Below are positions 55,279 to 63,638 of a stretch of 64,000 nt of DNA, piece after piece. Both the position numbers and the translations under genes were made by a program. This DNA comes from Bacteroidia bacterium. Its GTDB lineage: Bacteria > Bacteroidota > Bacteroidia > J057. Every line of letters begins with the position of its first letter. Within the stretch, counting starts at the first letter, position 1. The notes beneath the pieces were generated by a model, which worked only from the letters and a program-made list of their open reading frames with translations, searched no databases and was not told the DNA's origin. The stretch is taken from NCBI GenBank assembly GCA_030430575.1, contig JAUIKF010000044.1, forward strand, positions 1-64,000. The letters are read 5' to 3'.

Positions 55279-55340
55279 ATTATTGCCCCCTTTACTTACG
55301 TAAATGATAAGCCTGTTTGCAGGCTTGGGATACTCAGACT

Positions 55341-55403
55341 AGCGCCTCCTAAAAGGGGGCGCTTCTTTTTTGAAAAAGATTTTATCTTTTTCAAAAAAGA
55401 AGC
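55341..55403. terminator. Double hairpin terminator after ftsH
   Basis: AGCGCCTCC...GGGGGCGCT (55341-55363) is followed by a perfect 20-bp stem GCTTCTTTTTTGAAAAAGAT / ATCTTTTTCAAAAAAGAAGC (55361-55403) with loop TTT. The two share bases and cannot both form fully. Suitable for stopping transcripts from both ftsH and the convergent AraC gene. Confidence 0.7.
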
Positions 55404-55497
55404 GGTTTAAGCGTTTAACAGGAGTTTAAGGGTTTAAAGGGAATTCCCTTGAACGAATTGAACGCTTGAACTTTGGACCTGCTGAGAGTGAACATTC

Positions 55498-56631
55498 TCA
55501 GAACTCTGAAGGCAACTTCCCATACTGTTTGCGGAAGCATTTGGCAAAGTAAGAGAGATTGTTGAATCCTACTTCATAGGCGATCTCGGAGACATTGCCA
55601 TGTTTTCCTTGAAGGAGCTCTTCAGCCCGAGCCAAGCGCAAGGTGCGGATGTACTGCCCAGGGGATTGAGCAGTCAGGGCATGCAGTTTTCGGTAAAATT
55701 GTGTTTTACTCATGCCCATTTCTTCTCGAAAGGCCTCTGCATTAAATGACGCATCCCCCAAATTGTCCACGACTACTTGGTGTGCTTTGGTCAGAAAGGT
55801 CTGATCCGCGACGGGTAAGGCAGGAGAGGCCTTCTTGCCGTTAGTTGGTATAGGAATGGTGGGGCTATCATTGCCATTCGAAGAAGGAAGGTGTTCTACA
55901 TTTGAAGGGGCTTTTTCTGGAGGAGTAGCAGGTGAATCTTTGATTAAGGCATGGGGCAAGGCAAGAATAAATTCAAGCCCTTGCTCGGGATTCCCCTCGA
56001 CTGTTAATACTGAACCTGGGTTCGTGGCCATCTCATGCGCCATTTGCAAGCTGACCGCTTCTCCATCATAGCCAGGAGGTGAAAAAACTTTGATGGCGAG
56101 CTTTTCATCAGCTAAAACGGTTAGTTGTAGCTTAACTAGGTGGCGCAATTCTTCATATGGCAAGAGGTTGCTCAATAAATTATGGACGATTCCCTCAGCC
56201 GTACCATAAGTAGTTGATGGAAAAGGAAGTTCAACATTCTGTTGAAGTTCTGTCAACTGTTTATTGGCGGCTTTTATATGCTTTTGTAAAAGCACTTGAG
56301 GAACGGGAGAAGTCACCAAGGCTTGCTTTTTCTTCCGATAAATCAGAACCCAAATGGTACTTCCTGCCAATAATAGCATTAAGCCGAATAAGGACCATTT
56401 GAGAAATGTGAGGTTATTTGAAGGAATTTCCTCCTCTATGGGTTTCCATGCCTCACTTTGATATAAATGTTCAGGATAAGAAATGCGCTGCTTTTCCAAT
56501 TCTTCCAGCTCTTTTTTGATGACAAGCATCTTCTCCGACTCCCATTGGTCGTCGGTTTTTTGCCCTTTTAAGGGCGGAAGAAGGGCAAGACTGACAAATG
56601 TCAGGCATATAATAAGTAAAGCTCGCGTCAT
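55498..56631 (-). CDS. Membrane-bound AraC regulator with degenerate kinase ATPase domain
   Basis: 377 residues. Signal or first helix (about 1-22), a short extracytoplasmic part, a transmembrane helix (about 77-98), then a domain that still shows the plan of a histidine-kinase ATPase: an N-box-like IVHNLLSN, a G1 position reduced to SPPGYDG, and a terminal GLEFILALP. The H-box and receiver domain are missing. The C-terminal AraC domain (about 275-377) is intact (FREEMGMSKTQFYRKLHALT, SEIAYEVGFNNLSYFAKCFRKQYG). It looks like a reduced hybrid two-component regulator. What it senses is unknown; no target operon is adjacent beyond convergent ftsH. Confidence 0.82.
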   Translation of the reverse strand: MTRALLIICLTFVSLALLPPLKGQKTDDQWESEKMLVIKKELEELEKQRISYPEHLYQSEAWKPIEEEIPSNNLTFLKWSLFGLMLLLAGSTIWVLIYRKKKQALVTSPVPQVLLQKHIKAANKQLTELQQNVELPFPSTTYGTAEGIVHNLLSNLLPYEELRHLVKLQLTVLADEKLAIKVFSPPGYDGEAVSLQMAHEMATNPGSVLTVEGNPEQGLEFILALPHALIKDSPATPPEKAPSNVEHLPSSNGNDSPTIPIPTNGKKASPALPVADQTFLTKAHQVVVDNLGDASFNAEAFREEMGMSKTQFYRKLHALTAQSPGQYIRTLRLARAEELLQGKHGNVSEIAYEVGFNNLSYFAKCFRKQYGKLPSEF

Positions 56632-56760
56632 ATAATCCGGCTGAAAAACGAGATGCTCCTTGGGTAATTAGACTAATCCACTACTATATTAAGCATTTTG
56701 CACGATACCACCACCACACATGTGTGTGGGATTATGTTAAATGCATGTTAAAGTCAATGA

Positions 56761-56905
56761 CAGAATGATAGGATGAGGGAAGGATAGAAATGGAAGAAGA
56801 TGATAAGATGACTAAATGATTAGATGAGTAAATAAGGGAGCAGGTGGGCTTGGACTTCCATTTTATCATTTTCGCATATATTCATTTAATTATTTCATTC
56901 TCACC
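56761..56905. repeat. GATGATAAGATGA word-array hairpin
   Basis: The left arm has GAATGATAGGATGAGGGA, GATGATAAGATGACTAAATG words; the right arm has TTCCATTTTATCATTTTCGC and TTCATTTAATTATTTCATTC words, partly complementary. It ends directly at the response-regulator stop codon. Confidence 0.6.
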
Positions 56906-57535
56906 CTACACCCAATTATTCCTCAGTGCCTTCGCCACAGCCTCTGACTTAGAATTGACTGTCAGCTTCTTATAAATACTCTTGATATGTGATCGGACGG
57001 TATCTTGGCTAATAAATAACACATCCGCAATCATCTTATAACTCTTTCCCTGACAGAGCTGTTCTAGTACTTCTTTTTCTCTGCGCGTAAGGTCATGCCG
57101 ATGTTTTCTTTGGAATGAGCCCACCACCATTCTGGCAATATCAGTGCTCATAGGAGCGCCGCCAGCATGGACTTCTTGGATGGCATCTAAGATGCGCTGG
57201 GGAGAGGTATGTTTGGTCAGGTACCCACATGCTCCGGCACATAAGGAGTCAAAGACGAGTTGGTTATCTTGGTGAACAGTGAGCATGATGACTTCTACAG
57301 AAGGCGTTTGCGCTTTTAATTGACGCACGCCTTCAATCCCAGACATCCCTGGCAAGGAGATGTCCATCAAGACAACATCAGGTGTATCATAGCGCATTTC
57401 TTCAATGGCTTTTTCAGCGCAATCATAGGTGGCTAGGCAGTCAAATCCGGGACTCCTATCGATGATATAAGAGAGATTTTCCCTTATCTCTTGGTCATCT
57501 TCCACAATGGAAATGTGAATTTTTTCAGGCCTCAT
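56906..57535 (-). CDS. NarL/LuxR-type response regulator
   Basis: 209 residues. Receiver (about 5-120) with the acidic pair in IVEDDQE, phospho-Asp in VLMDISLPGMSG (about 56), and MLTVHQD / GYLTK. LuxR-type helix-turn-helix (about 145-205): LTRREKEVLEQLCQGKSYKMIADVLFISQDTVRSHIKSIY pattern. It lies 98 bp downstream of the sensor kinase gene on the same strand and is its likely partner. Confidence 0.92.
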   Translation of the reverse strand: MRPEKIHISIVEDDQEIRENLSYIIDRSPGFDCLATYDCAEKAIEEMRYDTPDVVLMDISLPGMSGIEGVRQLKAQTPSVEVIMLTVHQDNQLVFDSLCAGACGYLTKHTSPQRILDAIQEVHAGGAPMSTDIARMVVGSFQRKHRHDLTRREKEVLEQLCQGKSYKMIADVLFISQDTVRSHIKSIYKKLTVNSKSEAVAKALRNNWV

Positions 57536-57633
57536 AATGGTAGGTTGGTTTCTATATGTATTTCGGCTAATTCTCTAAAATCTATAAGATACACAAGGGG
57601 GGCAAGGTCATTTGTCAGGATGAATTACGCAGT

Positions 57634-60600
57634 TTATGTGATAAGTCCCCTAAAGGCAATTACCGTCCCGCCAGCTGGTCTGCTGGCAATTTCCAGCTGA
57701 GAACCAAGCTGCTCTGCCCTTGCGCGCATATTGCGCAGACCATATCCTTTGGATTGTTGTTGGAGGTCAAAACCTTGCCCATCATCAGCAAGCTTGATGG
57801 AGAGGTGGCTATCCTCCAGGGAAAACGATAGCCAGACATTTTCCCCTTTTGAATACTTAAGCGTATTGTGCATCGCCTCTTTGAATATCAAGGCCAAATG
57901 GCGTTTCCAATCCATAGACAAGGCTGTGCCTTGCAAAGCGTCTTCTAAACCCGATATGCGAAAATCGATTCCGCTTCTGTCAAATAGCTCATCGCCAAAG
58001 TCTTTCAGCAAGACCGCCAATTCGAATACAGAGTCCCGTTCTGGGTCGAGTGCCCATAAGAAGTCACGCATCGTGTGATACAGGGCGCCTGTATTGTCTT
58101 TTACCTTTCGGAAATAGTCTGCCAGGTCAATCTGAGACAGGGAAGGCTTCCGTTCGGTGACTTCTGTCAACAAGGAGATCCGGGTGAGTTTATGCCCCAT
58201 TTCATCATGAAAATCGGCAGCAGCCTTTTGACGGACTTGCTGAATCTGCTCGATCTTATGAATCTTGGCGCGAAGGCGCAAGTGGTGGGCTAAAAGTATC
58301 ATCCCGATCAGGCAGCATCCCAAAAGGACGGAAAACCAGGCCGTTTGCCAAAATGGCGGTTCTATGTGAATAGGAAGAATGGCTTTTTTTACGGTCCATT
58401 CTCCGTCGTGATTGGCTGCTTTTACTTCAAAGGTATAGGCCCCTGGTGGAAGGTTGGTATAAGTGACTTTACGGTCTTGACCGGCAGGTATCCATTGATT
58501 TTCCAATCCCTTCAATCGATAGGCATACCTGGTCCGTAGGCGATGGTTAAACCCAAGACTGACGAACTCTATCGAAAAAAAATTTTCTTGATGACTCAAG
58601 CAGATCGGCTCTGCCTGCGTCAATGGATAAGGGAGGTCTATTCTCTTCCCTAGTACCGTAAAAGTAGTCAGTAGGGGAGAGGGGGTAGGAGGGTCATTTT
58701 GGATTTCGGAGGGGAAAAAGCAATTCAGACCATTGATGCCGCCAAAGTACAACTTGCCATAATTATCCTTGTGAAAAGCGCCAATGTTGAATTCATTGTT
58801 CTGAAGGCCATCGCCCATATCAAATCGTTTGAGGTGATTGTTGCGAGGGCAATATCGATAGAGGCCATCATTGGAACTGATCCAGAGATTGTGGGCGGAA
58901 TCCTCTACAATGCCGGCAATGTTGGGGATGGGGGAACGATCAGCACCTAAGGGACGAGTCATCTCTAAGGACTGTTTATTGACCTGCAATAACCCTCTAC
59001 TATAACTGCCTACCCATAACCTTTCCTGGCTGTCTTCATAAATGGCATTGACTGTCATGCGATTGTCTGTACTAAACCCAAAACGCGCTATCGACATGGT
59101 ATCTGCTGCTGAATCCCAGGTCATTTTATTCATTTTCCCCACAATATTTCCAACCCAATACACCCCTTCATGGTCCTGATAGATGCATCGGAAGTGAGTA
59201 GAAGAAAAACTATTGGGATTATCAGGGGAATGGGTATAATGCCGAAACGTGTGTAGAGAATCTATCCATCTATGCAGGCCTCGGTCGGTGCAGGCCCAGA
59301 TATTGCCCGACCGATCTTCATAGACCTGCCAGATATTGCCAGAAAGCAAGGCTTCCCGGTTCTCAGGCCCTAGACTCAATGAGTTCAGGACTTGCCTGTC
59401 TGGACCTAGAATGGTAATGCCCTCTGTATGCGCTACCCACAACCGACTGTGCCGGTCTTCCATAAGGCCACGGATAAAGCGCCATTGGAGGTGGTCACTT
59501 GTCTCAAGGACCTTAAATTGTTCCGATAGCGGATCGAAATACCGGACCCCACAGCCAGTACCTATCCATAGTCGGTTCTTGCGGTCACGTAAGATAGCCA
59601 TGACGTGATTGTTGCCAGGCCTATCTGATTCCCATTTCTTGAAATGTGTGAACTTTTGACGACTGGGGCGTAATTGATAAAACCCATCTCCAGTAGTCCC
59701 AATCCATACGGTGCCATATTTGCCGGAAGCGATCGAGGTGGGACGAAGCATTTGGACATTGCTATACCCTTCTCTGTCAAGAGTCAATTGACTGGTTTTG
59801 AGTGGGTTGGGGACGATATAAGTAAAGTGGTTGTCAGGCGCAAGAACCCACGCTCGCCCCAATTCATCCATAAAGGCATAGCGTTTTCTGGGAGGGAGAT
59901 GCAAGGAATCGTCTAACCGGATAAAGGCCTCTGCTTTTGGCGACTTGACAAATAACCCTTTTTCCCAAAAGCACGCCCATATCGAGCCTGATTCATCTTT
60001 ACCTAAGCCAGATAACCTCCCTCCCTGGTCATTTGGCAGGGGGTGAGATAATATACTGTCTACATCGGTTGTTGCCAAGAGCCCCCAACCATTGGTACCA
60101 ATCCATAATCGATGATCATCTCCTTCAACCAATCTGGTGGTCTGGTGCTGAAAAGGCGCTAAGGTATCCCCTTGTAGTACATAGAAAGATGATAACTGGT
60201 AGGTAGCTGGGTCAAAACGGAATAACCCACGGTCAGTTCCCATCAGGATGTCTCCTTCATGGCTATTGAGGATGGTCAGGATCGTGAAATTGTTCTGAAG
60301 TGTTGGGTTGCTGAATGAGATGGGGGAATAGGTACGGCTGGCCTCATCTACCAAATGAATCCCTTCGGCGGTCGAAATCCATGTATGGCCAAGGTCATCA
60401 AAAAATATGCGACGGGCAAAGTTATGCGGAGCCAGGGCATCTGTGTGATCTGCTGCATAGAAATCAAATGTTTCTGTGGAGCGATCAAACCGGCTGACGC
60501 CACCTGCTGCCATGATCACCCAGATGTCCCCTTCAGGGCTTTCACATATTCCGCTGATATAATTGGCGCGGATGGAAGAGGTATCTGTGGGGTGATGGCG

Positions 60601-60819
60601 AAAAACAGTGATCTCATATCCGTCATACCGATTGAGTCCATGTTCCGTGGCGATCCATAAGAAGCCATACTTATCCTGATGCAAGTCGCGGACTCCGCTA
60701 TTGGAAAGGCCTTCAGCAAGCGAGAAATGGTCCAGATGGAGCTCTTGAGCACCAGAAGGCATGATGGTAAGGCAAAAGAAAAATAGAAAATTTGATGCCG
60801 CTAGTAGCAGTCGAAGCAT
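57634..60819 (-). CDS. Two-component sensor kinase with beta-propeller sensor (HisKA_3)
   Basis: 1061 residues. Signal peptide (about 1-24); two seven-bladed-type propellers of Reg_prop repeats (GLWIATEHGLNRYDG-like, GNIWACTDRGLHRW); a Y_Y_Y domain (about 700-780, YRLKGLENQWIPAGQDRKVTYTNLPPGAYTF pattern); one transmembrane helix (about 795-815); HisKA_3 domain with the phospho-His in FHDEMGHKLTR (about 870); and an HATPase domain with HNTLKYSKG and LADDGQGFDL. It senses an extracellular, perhaps glycan-derived, ligand and signals to the LuxR-type partner downstream. Confidence 0.93.
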   Translation of the reverse strand: MLRLLLAASNFLFFFCLTIMPSGAQELHLDHFSLAEGLSNSGVRDLHQDKYGFLWIATEHGLNRYDGYEITVFRHHPTDTSSIRANYISGICESPEGDIWVIMAAGGVSRFDRSTETFDFYAADHTDALAPHNFARRIFFDDLGHTWISTAEGIHLVDEASRTYSPISFSNPTLQNNFTILTILNSHEGDILMGTDRGLFRFDPATYQLSSFYVLQGDTLAPFQHQTTRLVEGDDHRLWIGTNGWGLLATTDVDSILSHPLPNDQGGRLSGLGKDESGSIWACFWEKGLFVKSPKAEAFIRLDDSLHLPPRKRYAFMDELGRAWVLAPDNHFTYIVPNPLKTSQLTLDREGYSNVQMLRPTSIASGKYGTVWIGTTGDGFYQLRPSRQKFTHFKKWESDRPGNNHVMAILRDRKNRLWIGTGCGVRYFDPLSEQFKVLETSDHLQWRFIRGLMEDRHSRLWVAHTEGITILGPDRQVLNSLSLGPENREALLSGNIWQVYEDRSGNIWACTDRGLHRWIDSLHTFRHYTHSPDNPNSFSSTHFRCIYQDHEGVYWVGNIVGKMNKMTWDSAADTMSIARFGFSTDNRMTVNAIYEDSQERLWVGSYSRGLLQVNKQSLEMTRPLGADRSPIPNIAGIVEDSAHNLWISSNDGLYRYCPRNNHLKRFDMGDGLQNNEFNIGAFHKDNYGKLYFGGINGLNCFFPSEIQNDPPTPSPLLTTFTVLGKRIDLPYPLTQAEPICLSHQENFFSIEFVSLGFNHRLRTRYAYRLKGLENQWIPAGQDRKVTYTNLPPGAYTFEVKAANHDGEWTVKKAILPIHIEPPFWQTAWFSVLLGCCLIGMILLAHHLRLRAKIHKIEQIQQVRQKAAADFHDEMGHKLTRISLLTEVTERKPSLSQIDLADYFRKVKDNTGALYHTMRDFLWALDPERDSVFELAVLLKDFGDELFDRSGIDFRISGLEDALQGTALSMDWKRHLALIFKEAMHNTLKYSKGENVWLSFSLEDSHLSIKLADDGQGFDLQQQSKGYGLRNMRARAEQLGSQLEIASRPAGGTVIAFRGLIT

Positions 60820-60889
60820 AGGAGAAAGATGGATTTATGCGAAGAGTAATTGAAAATCAAAGCGTATTTCTTTTCCTGTATAAACGCGT

Positions 60890-60897
60890 TACTTTTG
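60890..60897 (+). promoter_or_regulatory. TAnnTTTG -7 element for the DUF4296 gene
   Basis: TACTTTTG fits the -7 consensus, 63 bp ahead of the ATG at 60961, in the divergent gap with the sensor kinase gene. Confidence 0.45.
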
Positions 60898-60960
60898 TAG
60901 AGAGAAGCTTTTCCTTAAATAAATACCTGTTAAACTAACTAAAAGCCTGATTTCGATCAC

Positions 60961-61404
60961 ATGAGAAAAATATTTTTTTTCCTTCTCGGTACTCTGTCCT
61001 TGATAATGGCGGGCTGTTCCAGCCAGGAAACTCCTCAGAACCTGCTGAATGTTCCAGATATGGTGGACATCCTCACAGAGTTTCACTTAGCTGAGGCGGC
61101 GATCACGCGTGAGAACATGTCGGTCAAAGACAGAGAAGTTAGGCGTCATTATTATCAGGATGTGATTCTAAAGGAAAAAGAAGTGGATCGGGAGGCATTT
61201 TTTCAAAGTTACCATTATTACCTCACCCGCCCAGAACTCATCGACACGATTTACTCTCGTATGATAGATGACCTGAATCAATTGGTTCCAGTAGAGCAAG
61301 AAAAGCGATTTAAGCAAAAAGAAAAGGAGAAGACAAAGCCAAAATGGAAAATTGAGCGGGAGGCAAGGCTGAACCAACAGAAAGAGGCAGCTAAGAAGAA
61401 ATGA
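60961..61404 (+). CDS. DUF4296 lipoprotein
   Basis: 147 residues with lipobox IMAGC (Cys about 19). DUF4296 (about 30-115) is a small all-helical domain opening VPDMVDILTEFHLAEAAI and containing the conserved FFQSYHYYLTRPE. The tail is a Lys/Glu/Gln/Arg-rich coiled coil. Found across this phylum; function unknown. The OmpA-family gene starts 16 bp later, so the two are probably one transcript. Confidence 0.88.
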   Translation: MRKIFFFLLGTLSLIMAGCSSQETPQNLLNVPDMVDILTEFHLAEAAITRENMSVKDREVRRHYYQDVILKEKEVDREAFFQSYHYYLTRPELIDTIYSRMIDDLNQLVPVEQEKRFKQKEKEKTKPKWKIEREARLNQQKEAAKKK

Positions 61405-61420
61405 AAATTAAGCATGAATA

Positions 61421-62650
61421 ATGGAAAAAGAAATTAGGCGATGGTCCTTCCTTATAGCATTTCATTTTCTCCTTTTTACCCTTGTATTTGCTCAAGATCA
61501 CGGTGACTGCATCGATGCGCGCGAACTGGTGCTGAAGCTTGATCAGCGGATTTTTGACATTCCAGTCCCTGCCGAAGGGCCAGGGCAGGTCAATGAAATC
61601 TCCGCCCCTCGCGGCGACAAATACTTTTTTCGCCAAGAGCATCATACCCATTGGTATACATTTGTTGTGCCTTTTAACGGTATGTTGAGCTTGGAAATTC
61701 GCCCCTATGTAGCGGCTGACGACTATGACTTCTTGCTGTTTCAAGACAGTACTGGGCGAATTTGTGAACAAATTCAAGAAAAATCAATTCTGCCGATTCG
61801 TTCAGTCATTTCAAGAAATGACAAGCGGCTGGCAAGCCGTACAGGCTTGGATGCTTATGCCAAAACTGTACACCAAGAAGAAGGCCCTGGACCTTCTTTT
61901 GCCCAGGCGATTCAAGTCAAAAAAGGTCAGCGCTTTTACCTGCTCATTGACAATGTCTATGGGGGAGGGGAGGGCTACGAATTGGCTTTTAAATTCTTCT
62001 ACCAGCCTAAGCTGTTTGGGCAAGTAATAGATGCGGAGACCAAGGAACCATTAGATGCCAAAGTCTATGTAGAGTATTGGGAGCAGCCCATCCAATTGGA
62101 TTCTATCCTCACAAATCCTTCAGACGGTAAATACGCCGCTAAGGAGCCTTTAGAATTCAAAACAGACTATAAATTGGTTTTCACCTCAGACGGATATTTC
62201 ACCAAAGTCCGTAAGGTCAATTACCCCATCCTGCGTGAAAACCGAGGAAAACCCATCAATATGGCCTTGACGCCCCTGAAAGAAGGGGTGACCCTTACCT
62301 TAGAAGATATCAATTTTCTTCCTGGAGTAGCTGACTTTACGCGGGCTACCAGGCCCCGCCTGCGAGAGACCCTCGACCTGATGCAGCGATATCCCAAAAT
62401 GGTGGTACAACTGGAAGGACATGTCAACGGCGTCCTCACGCCCAATTGTGAACAAGACACATTTTCCATCAACCTCTCCTGGCGTCGAGCAGGTGCGGTA
62501 AAACGCTACCTCGTCGAAAATAGAATCGACCCAAATCGAATGACCATCAAAGGCTTTGGCTGCACCCAAATGTTGTTTCCCCATTCACAAAGACAAAGCG
62601 ACATGGCCAAAAACCGTCGCGTAGAGCTGAAGGTGATACGGCTGAAATAA
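61421..62650 (+). CDS. OmpA-family outer-membrane protein
   Basis: 409 residues. Signal peptide (about 1-25). A jelly-roll-like N-terminal domain (about 40-195) with WYTFVVPFNGMLSLEI and a Lys/Gly-rich strand follows. Then a carboxypeptidase-regulatory-like domain (about 200-280, LFGQVIDAETKEPLDAKVYV) and a C-terminal OmpA domain (about 295-409, VVQLEGHVNG, SWRRAGAVKRYLVENRID, NRRVELKVI) that binds peptidoglycan. It links envelope and cell wall; partner lipoprotein DUF4296 is just upstream. Confidence 0.9.
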   Translation: MEKEIRRWSFLIAFHFLLFTLVFAQDHGDCIDARELVLKLDQRIFDIPVPAEGPGQVNEISAPRGDKYFFRQEHHTHWYTFVVPFNGMLSLEIRPYVAADDYDFLLFQDSTGRICEQIQEKSILPIRSVISRNDKRLASRTGLDAYAKTVHQEEGPGPSFAQAIQVKKGQRFYLLIDNVYGGGEGYELAFKFFYQPKLFGQVIDAETKEPLDAKVYVEYWEQPIQLDSILTNPSDGKYAAKEPLEFKTDYKLVFTSDGYFTKVRKVNYPILRENRGKPINMALTPLKEGVTLTLEDINFLPGVADFTRATRPRLRETLDLMQRYPKMVVQLEGHVNGVLTPNCEQDTFSINLSWRRAGAVKRYLVENRIDPNRMTIKGFGCTQMLFPHSQRQSDMAKNRRVELKVIRLK

Positions 62651-62696
62651 GAAATTATTGATTATTAAATTAATAATCAGTCAATCAATAATTATT

Positions 62697-62750
62697 AATT
62701 TTAATCGCAGTAGGGTCAGGACATGTCCTGACCCTACTGCGATTAAAATT
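62697..62750. terminator. Perfect 54-bp palindrome at convergent gene ends
   Basis: Two exact 27-bp halves centred on GGTCAGGACA / TGTCCTGACC, with AATTTTAATC and GATTAAAATT at the ends. It overlaps the TAA stop of the SDR gene and follows the OmpA gene and an AATCAATAATT array (62653-62696). Same length and position type as the palindrome at 7484-7537, with unrelated core sequence. Confidence 0.8.
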
Positions 62751-63510
62751 ACCGCACATAGCTCCCCGCATTGATATCGATCGTACAGCCCGTTGCATGG
62801 TCCATGTAGCCACTAAGCAAAAACGCAACAGTCGGCGCAATGTCCTTCGGTTCTGTCAATTCATCCAAGGCTAAATCGTTGAGGGCATAGCTTTCGCCGT
62901 AATCCTCGATGAATTGCTGGGCCATATCTGTGCGCGTGAAGCCTGGTGCCACGACAAAGGATTTGATTCCTTGCTTGCCATATCCCCTGGCAAGGGAACG
63001 GCTCATCGCCACCATGCCGCCTTTGGAGGCGGCATAGGCCAGGTAATCGGGCGTATCGCCTCGAAAAGCAGCGCGCGAAGCGATGTGTACAAGCCTGCCA
63101 CCCCCTGACTGGATCATGGATGGAAGAATCTTCTTGCATAATAGACTGGATGCCAGGAGATTAGTACTCATGGTATGCTGCCACTCATCTACCCAGCGTG
63201 CGTCATCTGCCTGGTCCATCTCTGTGCAGATGGCTACGCCTGCATTGTTCACTAGGCCATGTACATGGTCATAAGTTGATAGGACTTGCTCAGCCAAAGT
63301 GATGGTCGCTTTGGGATCAGAAAGGTCTGCCTGGAAGGCTTTGGAATCATTTCCCACTGCCTCGGCAAGTAGGTGAGCAGCCTGGGCTTGCTTGTGGTAG
63401 TGAATGGCGACAGTCGCGCCTACACCCGCCAAAGTTTTGACGATGGCTTCGCCAATGCCTCGGCTTCCACCAGTCACGAGGATGAATTGTCCAGTAAAAT
63501 CTATTCGCAT
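62749..63510 (-). CDS. SDR oxidoreductase, FabG-like
   Basis: 253 residues of the classical short-chain dehydrogenase family. Cofactor motif TGGSRGIGEAI (about 13-23), NNAG (about 88-91), catalytic Ser in HIASRAAFRG and the YAASK pair (about 157-161). 3-oxoacyl-ACP reductase is the best guess because fabD lies next to it in divergent orientation, but other keto-reductases of this family look alike. Its stop lies in the palindrome at 62697. Confidence 0.83.
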   Translation of the reverse strand: MRIDFTGQFILVTGGSRGIGEAIVKTLAGVGATVAIHYHKQAQAAHLLAEAVGNDSKAFQADLSDPKATITLAEQVLSTYDHVHGLVNNAGVAICTEMDQADDARWVDEWQHTMSTNLLASSLLCKKILPSMIQSGGGRLVHIASRAAFRGDTPDYLAYAASKGGMVAMSRSLARGYGKQGIKSFVVAPGFTRTDMAQQFIEDYGESYALNDLALDELTEPKDIAPTVAFLLSGYMDHATGCTIDINAGSYVR

Positions 63511-63592
63511 ATAGGATAAAATTGAGGTTGTCAGGAAGGAATGGAAATATATGTTTTGATTTTAATTTTCATTTAGATTTTGATTTCTTCCT

Positions 63593-63600
63593 TATCTTTG
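63593..63600 (+). promoter_or_regulatory. TAnnTTTG -7 element for fabD
   Basis: TATCTTTG matches the -7 consensus and is followed by C, 38 bp ahead of the fabD start. The sequence upstream is an ATGAAAAT-type word array (63543-63585), so no clear -33 element is visible. Confidence 0.5.
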
Positions 63601-63638
63601 CCCAAAATTTTTCACACAAAAGCTAAAATCGGAATTCT

